Positions 7,287 through 17,431 of a stretch of 22,825 nt of DNA are shown in pieces. The translations under genes and the position numbers were made by a program. Every line of letters begins with the position of its first letter. Position 1 is the first letter of the stretch. The stretch covers positions 1 to 22,825 of the forward strand of contig DAIOHQ010000053.1 of the NCBI GenBank assembly GCA_036744635.1, in the 5' to 3' direction. The stretch comes from DAIOHQ01 sp036744635 (GTDB lineage: Bacteria > Planctomycetota > Phycisphaerae > Tepidisphaerales > Tepidisphaeraceae). The notes beneath the pieces are model-generated. The model was not told the origin of the DNA. It searched no databases and was given only the letters and a program-made list of their open reading frames with translations.

Positions 7287-8719
7287 TTCGCCTGGTCATA
7301 GTATCCAATGAAATACAGGAACCGGTTCTGGTTCAACACCGGGACGTGCAGGTCGCGGGCCTTTTGCACCATCGCCTGATACGCCGCCAGGTCCGCCTCG
7401 GCCTTGTCGTGTTTGGCCTTGAGGATGGGATCATCTTCAAGTTCCTTCTTCGTCACCTCGAACACCTTGGGCTCGTCGCCCACGACCAGGAAGTCGGTGC
7501 TCGGCGTGACATCCTCCTGCATCTTGCCGCCCCACTGCGTCACCAGCCGTTTGATCACATCGGCGTCGCGCGGGTCAGGTATGCCGTTCTGATCGAGGTC
7601 GAACGCTCCATAGACCACGAAATTATACTTGGTGTTCGGATCGTAGATCAGGTTGACGATCAAATCGCCTTCGCTGATCGCCGTTCCTTTCTGCTGCTTG
7701 ACGATCCGGCATTCGCTGGAATTGGCGCCAACGTGGATCACTTCGATCGACGCCTTGCCCACCGGCAGGTTGTCGTTGCTGGTGCCTTCGCCCAGCGGCG
7801 GCACGCCCTCGTTCTTGTCATAAACCTCGAAGGTCAGCCCGGCCACGATCTGCTGGCCTTGCCCACGGTCGATAAAGACGATGCCGTTGCCGGCCAGCCG
7901 AACGATATGCCCATCGACCGCCCGCACCATCGGTTCGCCGACGGGCAGACGCTGCTTGTCGAGCTTCGCTGCAATGAGATCTCTTTCCTTTTTCAGCTTG
8001 TCGGCCTGCTGCTTGACGGTGGCGATTTCCTGGTCCTTCTTGTTGATCGCCTCAAGAGCGGTGGCCCGCTCCTTCTTGATCGCCTCTTCGGCGTCGGCCA
8101 TCTGCTTCCGAACGTCGGTGCGAACGGCATTGGCGCCCTCCACCTGCTTTTGCGCCTCCGCCCGTGCGGTGGTCAGATCCTCATCCTTCTTCTTCAGTTG
8201 TTCCAGCACGCTGGCGGTCTGGCCCTGATTCTTCGACTCAATCTCCTTCACCTGCTGCTCGAGATGATCGATTAGCGCGCTGCGCCCGGCATAGGCATTG
8301 GAAAGCACGTTCACCGCGTCCACCAGCGTGGCCGGCGTCTTCACGCCTTCGGGCAGCTTGATCTTGTTGGCCGCGTCCAGCGCCGCCTTGGCGGCGTCCT
8401 GGGCCGTCGTCGCATCCTCGCTGCCATTGATCTGCCTGGCCAATTCGCGCGTCTGCGTCATCGACGCATCCAGCGCCTTGGCGGTGGGCCCGATCTTCTT
8501 GGCCGACGCGATCAACGACTGCACTTCCGGGCTGGTGAGCGATGCCTGCGTGGCGATCACTTCATATTTCTTCTTGAACGCGGTGTAGTCCTGCTCGGAC
8601 TTCTTCAGCTCGGCCGAGAGGTAAAACAATCCGATGGTGGTTCCAACCACGAGGATCGCCAGGATGACGACGGTGGTGACCAATCCCGCGCGGGATTGCT
8701 GCTGGTTGATCGGGGGCAT
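7280..8719 (-). CDS. Membrane-anchored coiled-coil protein with BRCT-like C-terminal segment
   Basis: A 479-residue protein: one N-terminal membrane anchor (about 12-34), a long helical/coiled-coil region rich in A, K, E and Q (about 36-265), then a beta-rich segment (about 270-360) and a C-terminal part where FVVYGAFDLDQNG...VIKRLVTQWGGKMQEDVTPSTDFLVVGDEP resembles the BRCT pattern (glycine turn GGK, then TDFLVVG). The architecture suggests a periplasm- or cytoplasm-facing scaffold; no enzyme motif is seen. The start is well supported by GGAGG 6 nt upstream. The stop codon lies in the right arm of the S23 cassette and the protein ends QAKR. I do not know a characterised homologue. Confidence 0.82.
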   Translation of the reverse strand: MPPINQQQSRAGLVTTVVILAILVVGTTIGLFYLSAELKKSEQDYTAFKKKYEVIATQASLTSPEVQSLIASAKKIGPTAKALDASMTQTRELARQINGSEDATTAQDAAKAALDAANKIKLPEGVKTPATLVDAVNVLSNAYAGRSALIDHLEQQVKEIESKNQGQTASVLEQLKKKDEDLTTARAEAQKQVEGANAVRTDVRKQMADAEEAIKKERATALEAINKKDQEIATVKQQADKLKKERDLIAAKLDKQRLPVGEPMVRAVDGHIVRLAGNGIVFIDRGQGQQIVAGLTFEVYDKNEGVPPLGEGTSNDNLPVGKASIEVIHVGANSSECRIVKQQKGTAISEGDLIVNLIYDPNTKYNFVVYGAFDLDQNGIPDPRDADVIKRLVTQWGGKMQEDVTPSTDFLVVGDEPKVFEVTKKELEDDPILKAKHDKAEADLAAYQAMVQKARDLHVPVLNQNRFLYFIGYYDQAKR

Positions 8720-8850
8720 AACAGACCTCCAAAAGAGGGTGCGACGGCCAGGGTGAGTATCAATCAGTGCCGGCGTCTGCGATCACGCCATGAGCACTGC
8801 ACTTGCAGGAGGAGCGCACGCCAAATATGCGCCTACCTTACGCTTGGCCA

Positions 8851-8879
8851 ATTTAACGTTGCTGGCCGCGCCAGGTCAA
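8851..8879 (-). promoter_or_regulatory. Candidate sigma-70 promoter for the coiled-coil gene
   Basis: On the minus strand TTGACC (8879-8874), 17-nt spacer, TTAAAT (8856-8851): five and four matches to consensus. It would give a 5' leader of about 125 nt before the ATG at 8719. Confidence 0.4.
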
Positions 8880-8910
8880 GAAAAGGGAAGTTTTGCAACG
8901 CCACGGGAAT

Positions 8911-8956
8911 GATGAATGCTGATTGATGAATGCTGAATTGAACTCATCATTCAGCA
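8911..8956. repeat. Short direct and inverted repeat
   Basis: GATGAATGCTGA occurs twice (8911-8922 and 8925-8936), and TGCTGAAT (8931-8938) pairs with ATTCAGCA (8949-8956). It sits in the 8720-9024 gene-free stretch, which otherwise shows only the candidate promoter. Confidence 0.6.
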
Positions 8957-9024
8957 CTTCTCAGCGTCCTCTGCGTCTCGGGCCGCGAATCCGCATTTTC
9001 AGGCCGCGCCGCCCCAGGCGGTAG

Positions 9025-9144
9025 TGGGTCAGTTTGGGTGCCACGGGTCGGCGTACTCGCAGACCTGTGTCTTACTGCCTCGCTACGCGGCACAGGTCTC
9101 GGAGTACCGCGACCTGTGGCACCCGGAAATCTCAAACTGACCCA
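9025..9144. mobile_element. 120-bp palindromic (MITE/REP-like) element
   Basis: Outer arms TGGGTCAGTTTG (9025-9036) and CAAACTGACCCA (9133-9144) are perfect inverted repeats. Inside, GGTGCCAC/GTGGCACC, GGTCG/CGACC, GTACTC/GAGTAC and AGACCTGTG/CACAGGTCT pair in order, with small bulges and a 9-nt one-sided insertion (9124-9132). The whole folds as one long imperfect hairpin with a loop of about 20 nt. There is no coding capacity; it looks like a non-autonomous element mobilised in trans, possibly by an IS200/RAYT-type transposase (inference). It lies immediately downstream of the rRNA terminator. Confidence 0.75.
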
Positions 9145-9162
9145 TGCCCCCCAGGCACATAC

Positions 9163-9198
9163 AAAAAAGAACCCCGATCTTTTGCAAGACCGGGGTTC
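9163..9198 (-). terminator. Rho-independent terminator of the 23S-5S operon
   Basis: A 12-bp stem (9187-9198 with 9169-9180, one G-T pair) with a 6-nt loop, followed on the minus strand by six T residues (9168-9163). It starts about 10 nt after the 5S 3' end. Confidence 0.9.
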
Positions 9199-9206
9199 AG
9201 TATAAA

Positions 9207-9316
9207 CGCTGGCAGTGACCTACTTTCCCGCTGAAGCAGTATCATCGGCCCCGCAGGCTTAACGACCGTGTTCGGAATGGGAACGGGTGTGACCCTGCGG
9301 GTATAGCCACCAACGA
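9207..9316 (-). rRNA. rrf: 5S ribosomal RNA
   Basis: About 110 nt on the minus strand carrying the typical 5S core (ACCCGTTCCCATTCCGAAC, then GGAAAGTAGGTC near the 3' end), with 5' and 3' ends (TTGGTGGC and GCCAGC region) able to close the terminal helix. It lies about 150 nt after the 23S 3' end and just before the terminator. Ends are estimated to within a few bases. Confidence 0.93.
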
Positions 9317-9319
9317 AGA

Positions 9320-9347
9320 CCTTGCCGGACGTTTCCGGCCGGCAAGG
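9320..9347 (-). other. Hairpin in the 23S-5S spacer
   Basis: CCTTGCCGG (9320-9328) pairs perfectly with CCGGCAAGG (9339-9347) around a 10-nt loop immediately before the 5S gene; a likely precursor-processing structure. The rest of the spacer (9348-9466) contains no tRNA. Confidence 0.6.
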
Positions 9348-9466
9348 CCGTGATTCGTGAATTCGAGGTTCAATCGATTCGACAGTTAACCAGACTTCTT
9401 TGAGGTTGAGCTGCCAAACCACTCTGCGATCGTCGAACAACTTTTTGCAACGATGATCGATAAAAG

Positions 9467-12372
<2,906 letters not shown>

Positions 12373-12506
12373 ACATTTATCGATCACCGTCACATCCCCA
12401 ACCACTAGGTATGGCTGGAAAACCGGCGGGCGAGCCGGGACAGTTGCCAGCTTAACAAGCCTGGCTACAGACCAATAACGTTCAAATTCGCCAAAAAGGT
12501 GCTCGA

Positions 12507-12575
12507 CGATATCCGCCCGACGGAAAAACCCGGAACGTTTGGGTAAACGTTCCAAAATAATCCAAGCGGATATCG
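12507..12575 (-). other. Nested stem-loop in the 23S precursor leader
   Basis: CGATATCCGC (12507-12516) pairs with GCGGATATCG (12566-12575), enclosing a second perfect hairpin, GGAACGTTT (12532-12540) with AAACGTTCC (12545-12553). It lies about 135 nt before the mature 23S 5' end; a probable processing or folding element. Confidence 0.65.
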
Positions 12576-12621
12576 CAGAGGTTTTCTTTCACTTAACAAA
12601 AACCTTGAACCTCGTATTCAC

Positions 12622-12673
12622 TTGTCAAAGAGCATCCGTCTTCTTGCGTCGACGAATTCCCGCCGAACGCGGG
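12622..12673 (-). promoter_or_regulatory. boxB-like hairpin and boxA antitermination signal
   Basis: The minus strand carries TGCTCTTTGACAA (12634-12622), one mismatch from the rRNA boxA consensus TGCTCTTTAACAA bound by NusB/S10. About 25 nt upstream is a small GC hairpin (12673-12669 with 12663-12659, 5-nt loop) in the position of boxB. This supports a transcription-antiterminated 23S operon with its own leader. Confidence 0.75.
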
Positions 12674-12689
12674 TGAGGATGTTGTCGGA

Positions 12690-12716
12690 TGGCAGACAGG
12701 AATGTCTGCCCCACCA
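12690..12716 (-). repeat. Dispersed GGCAGACA-type hairpin repeat, copy A (inside rRNA leader)
   Basis: Minus-strand copy of the repeat also present at 21093, 22539 and 22771: GTGGGGCAGACATTC followed by a C-T variant and GTCTGCCA. GGCAGACA pairs with TGTCTGCC around a 4-nt loop. This copy would be transcribed as part of the 23S precursor. Confidence 0.85.
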
Positions 12717-12735
12717 GCAACCTCATTCGAGTTCG

Positions 12736-12791
12736 GTCGATGTCGTTCCTCGGATGATTTTTACATCATCGGCCGGAACTTTGTCATCGAC
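12736..12791 (-). other. Second nested stem in the 23S leader
   Basis: GTCGATG (12736-12742) pairs with CATCGAC (12785-12791) and encloses GATGAT (12753-12758) with ATCATC (12765-12770). Positions 12792-12972 show no gene or clear motif. Confidence 0.5.
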
Positions 12792-12972
12792 TTTCGCCGC
12801 CGATGACCCGTTCTGTGTGAGGGGTAAAGGCGAGCTACTTCGATGCACTGGAAAGGATTTGAGTCTTGGTCAAACCTGATTTCCTCTGGCGGATTCCCGC
12901 CGTCTGTTTCCACTGGCAGAATACTGCGTTCGTTTCCTTCCTGTCTCCAACCGTCCTGAAGTCGAGCGGCGA

Positions 12973-13000
12973 AGTATAGTTCTCTTTTTCGTCGCGTCAA
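12973..13000 (-). promoter_or_regulatory. Strong sigma-70 promoter of the 23S-5S operon
   Basis: TTGACG (13000-12995), 16-nt spacer, TATACT (12978-12973) on the minus strand: five of six matches for each box. Upstream (13011-13028) is an A/T-rich tract suitable as an UP element, and the bases after the -10 are GC-rich (TCGCCGC), the type of discriminator seen in stringently controlled rRNA promoters. The mature 23S begins about 590 nt downstream. The remainder to 13172 shows nothing else. Confidence 0.75.
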
Positions 13001-13172
13001 GGGGGTTCAGGTAAAATTTTCTTATTTTCCTGACCCGTCCCAAAGCCACCCATAACAATACGGCGGCGGCGGCAATCCGGTTCAACGGGAGCAACTCTAG
13101 CGGCGAAATTTTCGATTGCAAGAGCAGGCCGAATAAACCACAAATTTCCGCGCTTTGGCGGCTGCACCGGTG

Positions 13173-13385
13173 CTACTTCTTGCGCCCCAGCATTTCCACC
13201 GGCAGGAAGTGGATCTTTTCCGCGGCCGGCTTGTTCGCCGGCACGTGGGCTGAACACCCCTTGGCGCAGCAGCTCCCGATCTTGCTCTTTTTCCCGCGCA
13301 GGGATTGAAACGACTGCCAGCCGACGAAGCTCAGCGCCCCGGCCACCAGAACCCCAGCCAGTACATGTTGCAGCCAAATTGCCAT
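13173..13385 (-). CDS. Small single-pass membrane protein with Cys cluster
   Basis: A 70-residue protein with one N-terminal membrane helix (about 4-24, LQHVLAGVLVAGALSFVGWQ), a basic stretch (RGKKSK) and a cysteine motif GSCCAKGCSAH (Cys at about 39, 40 and 44). The layout resembles small FeoB-associated Cys-rich membrane proteins, but no feoB is nearby and the resemblance is only structural. The start is strongly supported: GGAG 5 nt upstream and an extended -10 promoter about 18 nt before the ATG. It lies upstream of the 23S promoter on the same strand, with a 172-bp gap. Confidence 0.75.
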   Translation of the reverse strand: MAIWLQHVLAGVLVAGALSFVGWQSFQSLRGKKSKIGSCCAKGCSAHVPANKPAAEKIHFLPVEMLGRKK

Positions 13386-13403
13386 GATGCTCCTATGCCA
13401 TGG

Positions 13404-13412
13404 ATTATAGCA
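13404..13412 (-). promoter_or_regulatory. Extended -10 promoter of the small Cys membrane protein
   Basis: Minus strand TGCTATAAT with perfect TATAAT (13409-13404) located 18 nt before the ATG. No convincing -35 is present. The same TGCTATAAT occurs before the antitoxin gene. Confidence 0.55.
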
Positions 13413-13467
13413 CGGTTCACCCGGTTTTTCCGAGCAGGCGGTGGAATTGCAGGCGCGGTGGAGGTGC

Positions 13468-13761
13468 TTATGGCAGCGAATTCCCCAGCCAGAAGCGGGA
13501 ATTTTGATAGCTGTAGGGGTAGAAGCCGCCGCTCTTGTTGGTGACGGTCAGCTTCGTGGTGCGGCGGAGGTATTCGACGTGGCCATCGAAAAAGACAAAG
13601 TTCTTGCCCTCCCCGGCGCGGCCGGTGAAATGGCGATAGCCGGTGTTGAGGGGCTGGCCGAATTCGAATTCCGCCTCGCAAAAAGGCAGGCCGGCATCGG
13701 AAAAGGGTAGAACGCGTCCAACGAAATCCACTTGTGGAAGCATCGGATCCCGGTGGCGCAT
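13468..13761 (-). pseudogene. C-terminal fragment of an H-X9-DG type pseudopilin
   Basis: A 97-codon frame whose middle reads RHFTGRAGEGKNFVFFDGHVEYL, the C-terminal hallmark of the planctomycete prepilin-like (DUF1559 / H-X9-DG) proteins, here with a slightly longer His-to-DG spacing. Full-length relatives are about 200-350 residues and begin with a cleavable prepilin helix; here an in-frame stop lies nine codons before the first ATG and no such helix is found in the neighbouring frames. I read it as a decayed remnant. It could instead be a short standalone gene, which I think less likely. Confidence 0.6.
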
Positions 13762-13907
13762 ATTTGGGATTATGGGCTGAGGCGGTCAGGGGAGCAAGAA
13801 ATGCCAAGCCTTTGGATCTTCTCAGGATGGACTCGCCGGAAAATTCGCGCATCTCCCCCAAAAAATATTGCCGGAACTTTTTGTTCACCTGCCTTGTCAA
13901 AGTAGCC

Positions 13908-14912
13908 ATGCGATTCTTCATGATTTTCTGCTTGTCGATCTCGTGCTATTGCGCAGCGTTCGCCGCTAAACCCATGCTGCAGCCTAACGATCCGCCAGAA
14001 GTCTTTGCATATCAAAGCGATAGGATCGTGGTGGGGAACGTGCTGGCGGAGGGGGAGCCAAAAGAAGTTGAACTGGCACTGCCGGGGGAGGCCAAGGCGG
14101 CGGCCGTGCGGGTGACGGAATATTCCTTTCACGTCTCCGGAGAGATCAAACCGGATGCGGAGTTAGCGCAGTCCACGCCTGGTCCGGCTCAGCCGATTCG
14201 CATCATGATGGCGGTGCGCGGAGAGAAGGGGATGGCCGCCAAGGAGCAGGTGAAAACGCTGGCGCCGTTGATGGCGGCCACCGGCGCGGGGCTGAAGAAG
14301 GATGCGATGTTCGTTGTGTATCTGCAGCGGACGAGCATCAAGGATGCCTATCTGGCGATCAAGGTGACGCCCTTCAACCAGCGCGGCGATGATGATGCGG
14401 CCAGGCGGGCGGCGGATGTTGCCAAGTGGCCCTGGGGAAAGGCGGAGAAGGGATTGCAGATGGCGGTGTTTGTGAAGACGCCGCTGTATCAGGGGAAAGA
14501 CGGTAGCGTGCGGATGCAGTTTTTCGTGGCGATGCGGAATCAGTCGGAAAAGCCGCTCAAGGTGAATTGCTATGCGGGGGATTCGCCCGTCTCGCTGGTG
14601 GTGAAAGACTCCGGCGCGGCGGCAAAGCCGGGTGAGGTGTACGGCCACAACGATGGAAAGGCGCGGGAGATGCGGGCATTCGGCGACATCGATATCGCCA
14701 CCATTCCGGCCGCCGGCGTAATCTTCCTCGGCCCGTACACGGCGGCGGCTGGGCCGTTTCTGGGAGTTGCAACGCTGGAGATGGGCAAGCATCAGTTACA
14801 GTTTGGATACACTTCAAAGCGGACGGAAGAGAATCTGGAGTTGTGGACGGGAAGCGTCGAGGCGAAGCCCATCGAGGTGGATGTGAAGGAAATGCCGATC
14901 ATGCGCAACTGA
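13908..14912 (+). CDS. Secreted protein of unknown function, 334 residues
   Basis: The N-terminus MRFFMIFCLSISCYCAAFAA is a signal peptide, with likely cleavage after AFA or AFAA; its cysteines do not sit in a convincing lipobox. The mature part is mixed alpha/beta with several strand-rich stretches (IRIMMAVRG, AMFVVYLQRTS, VRMQFFVAMRNQSEKPLKV, HQLQFGYTSKR), compatible with one or two immunoglobulin-like beta domains. No catalytic motif is recognised. I start at the ATG before the signal peptide; the frame is open to 13734 but the upstream residues are not protein-like. No clear ribosome site is visible. It is divergent from the pseudopilin remnant and convergent with atpG (26-bp gap). Confidence 0.75.
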   Translation: MRFFMIFCLSISCYCAAFAAKPMLQPNDPPEVFAYQSDRIVVGNVLAEGEPKEVELALPGEAKAAAVRVTEYSFHVSGEIKPDAELAQSTPGPAQPIRIMMAVRGEKGMAAKEQVKTLAPLMAATGAGLKKDAMFVVYLQRTSIKDAYLAIKVTPFNQRGDDDAARRAADVAKWPWGKAEKGLQMAVFVKTPLYQGKDGSVRMQFFVAMRNQSEKPLKVNCYAGDSPVSLVVKDSGAAAKPGEVYGHNDGKAREMRAFGDIDIATIPAAGVIFLGPYTAAAGPFLGVATLEMGKHQLQFGYTSKRTEENLELWTGSVEAKPIEVDVKEMPIMRN

Positions 14913-14938
14913 GATGCGTTTGGACAGGGCCAGCGCGC

Positions 14939-15844
14939 TCAGCTCTTCATCGCTTCCACGCCGCCCATGATTTCCGACAGCTCGGTGGTGATCTGGCTCT
15001 GGCGGGCGCGGTTGTATTGCATCGTCAGCGACTTCACCATCTTGTCGGCGTTGTCGGTGGCGCTTTTCATCGCGATCATGCGGGCGACGTTCTCGCTGGT
15101 GACGGCATCGAGAAACGCCTGGAAGAGGGCGCTCTTCACCGTCAGCGGAAGCAGTTCATCCAACAGCTCGCGCGGGGCGGGGGAGAAATCGTAGATCGTC
15201 TCGCTGTGCAGGCCCGGGGATGCCGGCTTTTCCGCCGGCTTGGCCTCGTCGATTCCCGCCAGCGGAAGCAGCGTCAGCACATCCGGCTTCTGCGAGCCGG
15301 CGCTGAGAAAGTTCATGTAGGCCACGTGTACCGAATCGAGCCGGCCTGCGGTGAAGTCGCCGATGAAATGCTCGGCCACGCGCTCAACATCCGCGAAGCG
15401 CGGCTGATCGGCGAACTCTTCATAGCGCTGGGTGATCGGACGCTTCTGGAAGTTGAAAAAACTCACGCCCTTCTTGCCGGAGATATACAGCTCAACCGTC
15501 TTGCCTTCCCCCTGCTGCTGGCGGAGAAACGCATTCGCCCGGCGCAGCACCGATCCGTTATAGGCCCCGGCCAGCCCGCGGTTGGAGGTGATGACGATCA
15601 GGCCGATGCGATTGACGCGCGTCTCTTCGGTCGGCCGGCGCAGCAGCGGGTGCTCGACGTTGCCCACCGAAGCAGCCAGCTCGCGCACCAGTTCGCGCAC
15701 CTTCAATGTGTAGGGCTTTGTGCCGACGGCGCGCTTCAGCGACTTCTGAAACTTCGCCGTGGCGATCATCTGCATGGTCTTGGTGATCTTGCGGATGTTC
15801 CGAACCGCCTTGCGGCGTTTGACGATTGCGCGTGCCTTGGCCAT
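14939..15844 (-). CDS. atpG: F1F0 ATP synthase gamma subunit
   Basis: A 301-residue protein; gamma forms the central rotor shaft of F1. The N-terminal helix MAKARAIVKRRKAVRNIRKITKTMQMIATAKF and the C-terminal helix MIAMKSATDNADKMVKSLTMQYNRARQSQITTELSEI are the diagnostic shaft helices, and the Rossmann-like middle (GLIVITSNRGLAGAYN) is intact. I start at the ATG at 15844, matching the family; the longer frame adds a tail overlapping the promoter. No ribosome site precedes it. Unusually, no other atp gene is adjacent: a secreted protein is convergent downstream and an unrelated membrane protein is divergent upstream. A loop around residues 195-210 (EAKPAEKPASPG) is an insertion relative to E. 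coli. Confidence 0.93.
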   Translation of the reverse strand: MAKARAIVKRRKAVRNIRKITKTMQMIATAKFQKSLKRAVGTKPYTLKVRELVRELAASVGNVEHPLLRRPTEETRVNRIGLIVITSNRGLAGAYNGSVLRRANAFLRQQQGEGKTVELYISGKKGVSFFNFQKRPITQRYEEFADQPRFADVERVAEHFIGDFTAGRLDSVHVAYMNFLSAGSQKPDVLTLLPLAGIDEAKPAEKPASPGLHSETIYDFSPAPRELLDELLPLTVKSALFQAFLDAVTSENVARMIAMKSATDNADKMVKSLTMQYNRARQSQITTELSEIMGGVEAMKS

Positions 15845-15854
15845 AGGGGCGGAG

Positions 15855-15883
15855 AGTCTAGGGGAATCGCCAAAGTTTTGCAA
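15855..15883 (-). promoter_or_regulatory. Weak candidate promoter of atpG
   Basis: TTGCAA, 17-nt spacer, TAGACT on the minus strand (four of six matches each), 10 nt before the ATG. If used, the atpG mRNA would be nearly leaderless, consistent with the missing ribosome site. Confidence 0.3.
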
Positions 15884-15982
15884 AAGCCGCACTATTTTTA
15901 TGCGGTTCCCGATTGGACGGCCGGGTGATACGGTGAATCCGCCCCAAGTGACGCACAAAAATGGACGCCCTCGGGAGAAATG

Positions 15983-16501
15983 ATGTCAGATCGCGGCCTG
16001 CAGACGACACCTCATGCGATGGACGTGGTCCTGCGTTCCCCGCCGAACTGGACGGCCGTGGGATTCTTCGCCGGGCTGGCCTTCCTGCACTTTTCCATCG
16101 CCATCCCCGCCTTTATCCGCGGCCACTGGGAAGGATATCTCAGCCTGCTGTTCGCGATCATCTTTTCCACCGCCGCCCTGATCAGCGCACGGGCGCGCTA
16201 CGAACTTGCCGTGCTCGGATCGCAGCGGAGGCTGCGCCTGCGCACCGGTCTGCGGCGGCTGCATTTCGAGAGGTCCATCGGCTTCGACGGCATTCGCGCC
16301 GTCCGCCTGATGACCGGCAATTCCGAGTCGTGCATCGAATTTCTCTGCGAGAACGAGGATATCGCCTGCCCCCCCACCGCCGTTCCCCGCCAGCAGGCAC
16401 TGCACTTCGCGATGCTGCTGGGCGTGCGGCTGATCAAGGTCAGCGGCGCTGAGGATGGCGAAGCGCAGCCGCTGCCCGAACCGCTATTTCGCAATCCGTA
16501 A
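15983..16501 (+). CDS. Small two-helix membrane protein, function unknown
   Basis: About 172 residues with two closely spaced membrane helices (about 23-42, VGFFAGLAFLHFSIAIPAFI, and 48-66, LSLLFAIIFSTAALISA), followed by a soluble basic/beta region (RRLRLRTGLRRLHFERSIGFDGIRAVRLM) that resembles the membrane-plus-PH-like layout of many small hypothetical proteins. GGGAG at 15973 favours the ATG at 15983 over the one at 15980. It is divergent from atpG and its 3' end overlaps the convergent amidohydrolase gene by 18 bp. I do not recognise a named family. Confidence 0.7.
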   Translation: MSDRGLQTTPHAMDVVLRSPPNWTAVGFFAGLAFLHFSIAIPAFIRGHWEGYLSLLFAIIFSTAALISARARYELAVLGSQRRLRLRTGLRRLHFERSIGFDGIRAVRLMTGNSESCIEFLCENEDIACPPTAVPRQQALHFAMLLGVRLIKVSGAEDGEAQPLPEPLFRNP

Positions 16502-17431
16502 CAGCGTGGCCGCCCGATGCCAATAGGCATCATCAAATGCGAGCTGGCGCTTGATCAACACATCCCGACGCATCCAGTTGGCTTCCGCCATCAGCTCCCA
16601 CACGTTCGACCACCCCACCCGCGACGGCGACGGCAGCGAAATGATCGGCCAGTCGCTGCCGTGTACCAGTTTGTCCCGCACCACCTTGTCCTTGAGGATC
16701 GTGTCAAACGCGTACCACCGCGCCGGCAGGTTCAGGGCAGAGGTATCGCCGTAAAAGTTTTCGTAGCGGTGCGCGAGCTGGACGAATTCCTGCAGATAGC
16801 TGGTTTCCCCCGGCTTGGAACGCGTGCCGCAATGGGCGGCGATGACGGTCACGCCGCGCCGCAGCGCCGGCTCCAGCAGCATCGGCGATGCCACCGACTT
16901 GTCCAGCGACGGCAGCGACTGCTCGCCGCCGGTGTGACTCAGCAGCGGCAGGCGATGGTGCGCCAGCGCCTCGTAGAACGGGATGCAGCGCTCGCTGGCC
17001 GGATCGAAATTCTGCACGATCGGCAGCCACTTCATGAGCACCGCCCCGGCCGCCACGCACCGTTCCAATTCCGCCACCGCATCTTTTCGATAGGGATGGA
17101 TGGATGCGCCAAACAACATCTTCGGATATCGCCCGGCCAGTTCGATCACGTAGTCGTTCTTCACGTACAGATGGGTGTTTTCCGCGTCGAGATATCCATC
17201 GGGTGTGTGGACGGCGTCGAAGGCCAGCATCACCGCGGCATCCAGGCCGGGCGTCTCGTCGATCGTCCGCGCTGCGATCTTTTCCAGTTCCCGTTCGGTC
17301 GCGGCATCGTTACCGGCCAGTCCGAAATGCCAGCGCATGAAGCGAAACGGAATGCTGTTGAGCAGGCGCGGCGACATGCTGCCGTGGGCGGGTGTGGCGG
17401 CGCAGATGTGAACGTGGCAATCGACAATCAT
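16484..17431 (-). CDS. Amidohydrolase (amidohydrolase_2 family), probable rhamnose-related
   Basis: A 315-residue TIM-barrel metal hydrolase. Metal-site residues of the family are visible: H6 and H8 in DCHVHI, H166 in LLSHTGGE, H200 in IAAHCGT, D260 in HGSDWP, with K134 in VLMKWLP possibly near the site. The family includes decarboxylases and sugar lactonases. The ATG at 17431 overlaps the rhaB stop codon by 4 nt (ATGA), so it is translationally coupled to rhamnulokinase and likely serves the same sugar pathway, for example as a lactonase; substrate is inference only. The frame is open further upstream but MIVDCHVHI is the normal family start. Confidence 0.85.
   Translation of the reverse strand: MIVDCHVHICAATPAHGSMSPRLLNSIPFRFMRWHFGLAGNDAATERELEKIAARTIDETPGLDAAVMLAFDAVHTPDGYLDAENTHLYVKNDYVIELAGRYPKMLFGASIHPYRKDAVAELERCVAAGAVLMKWLPIVQNFDPASERCIPFYEALAHHRLPLLSHTGGEQSLPSLDKSVASPMLLEPALRRGVTVIAAHCGTRSKPGETSYLQEFVQLAHRYENFYGDTSALNLPARWYAFDTILKDKVVRDKLVHGSDWPIISLPSPSRVGWSNVWELMAEANWMRRDVLIKRQLAFDDAYWHRAATLLRIAK

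Noticed and set aside
7028..8275. A 415-codon plus-strand open frame
   Set aside because: It runs antisense through the S23 gene, the right cassette arm and the coiled-coil gene.
13331..13921. A 196-codon minus-strand frame covering the pseudopilin remnant
   Set aside because: Its translation shows no family features; the pseudopilin motif is in another frame.
14843..15928. A 361-codon plus-strand open frame
   Set aside because: Antisense to atpG, whose identity is certain.
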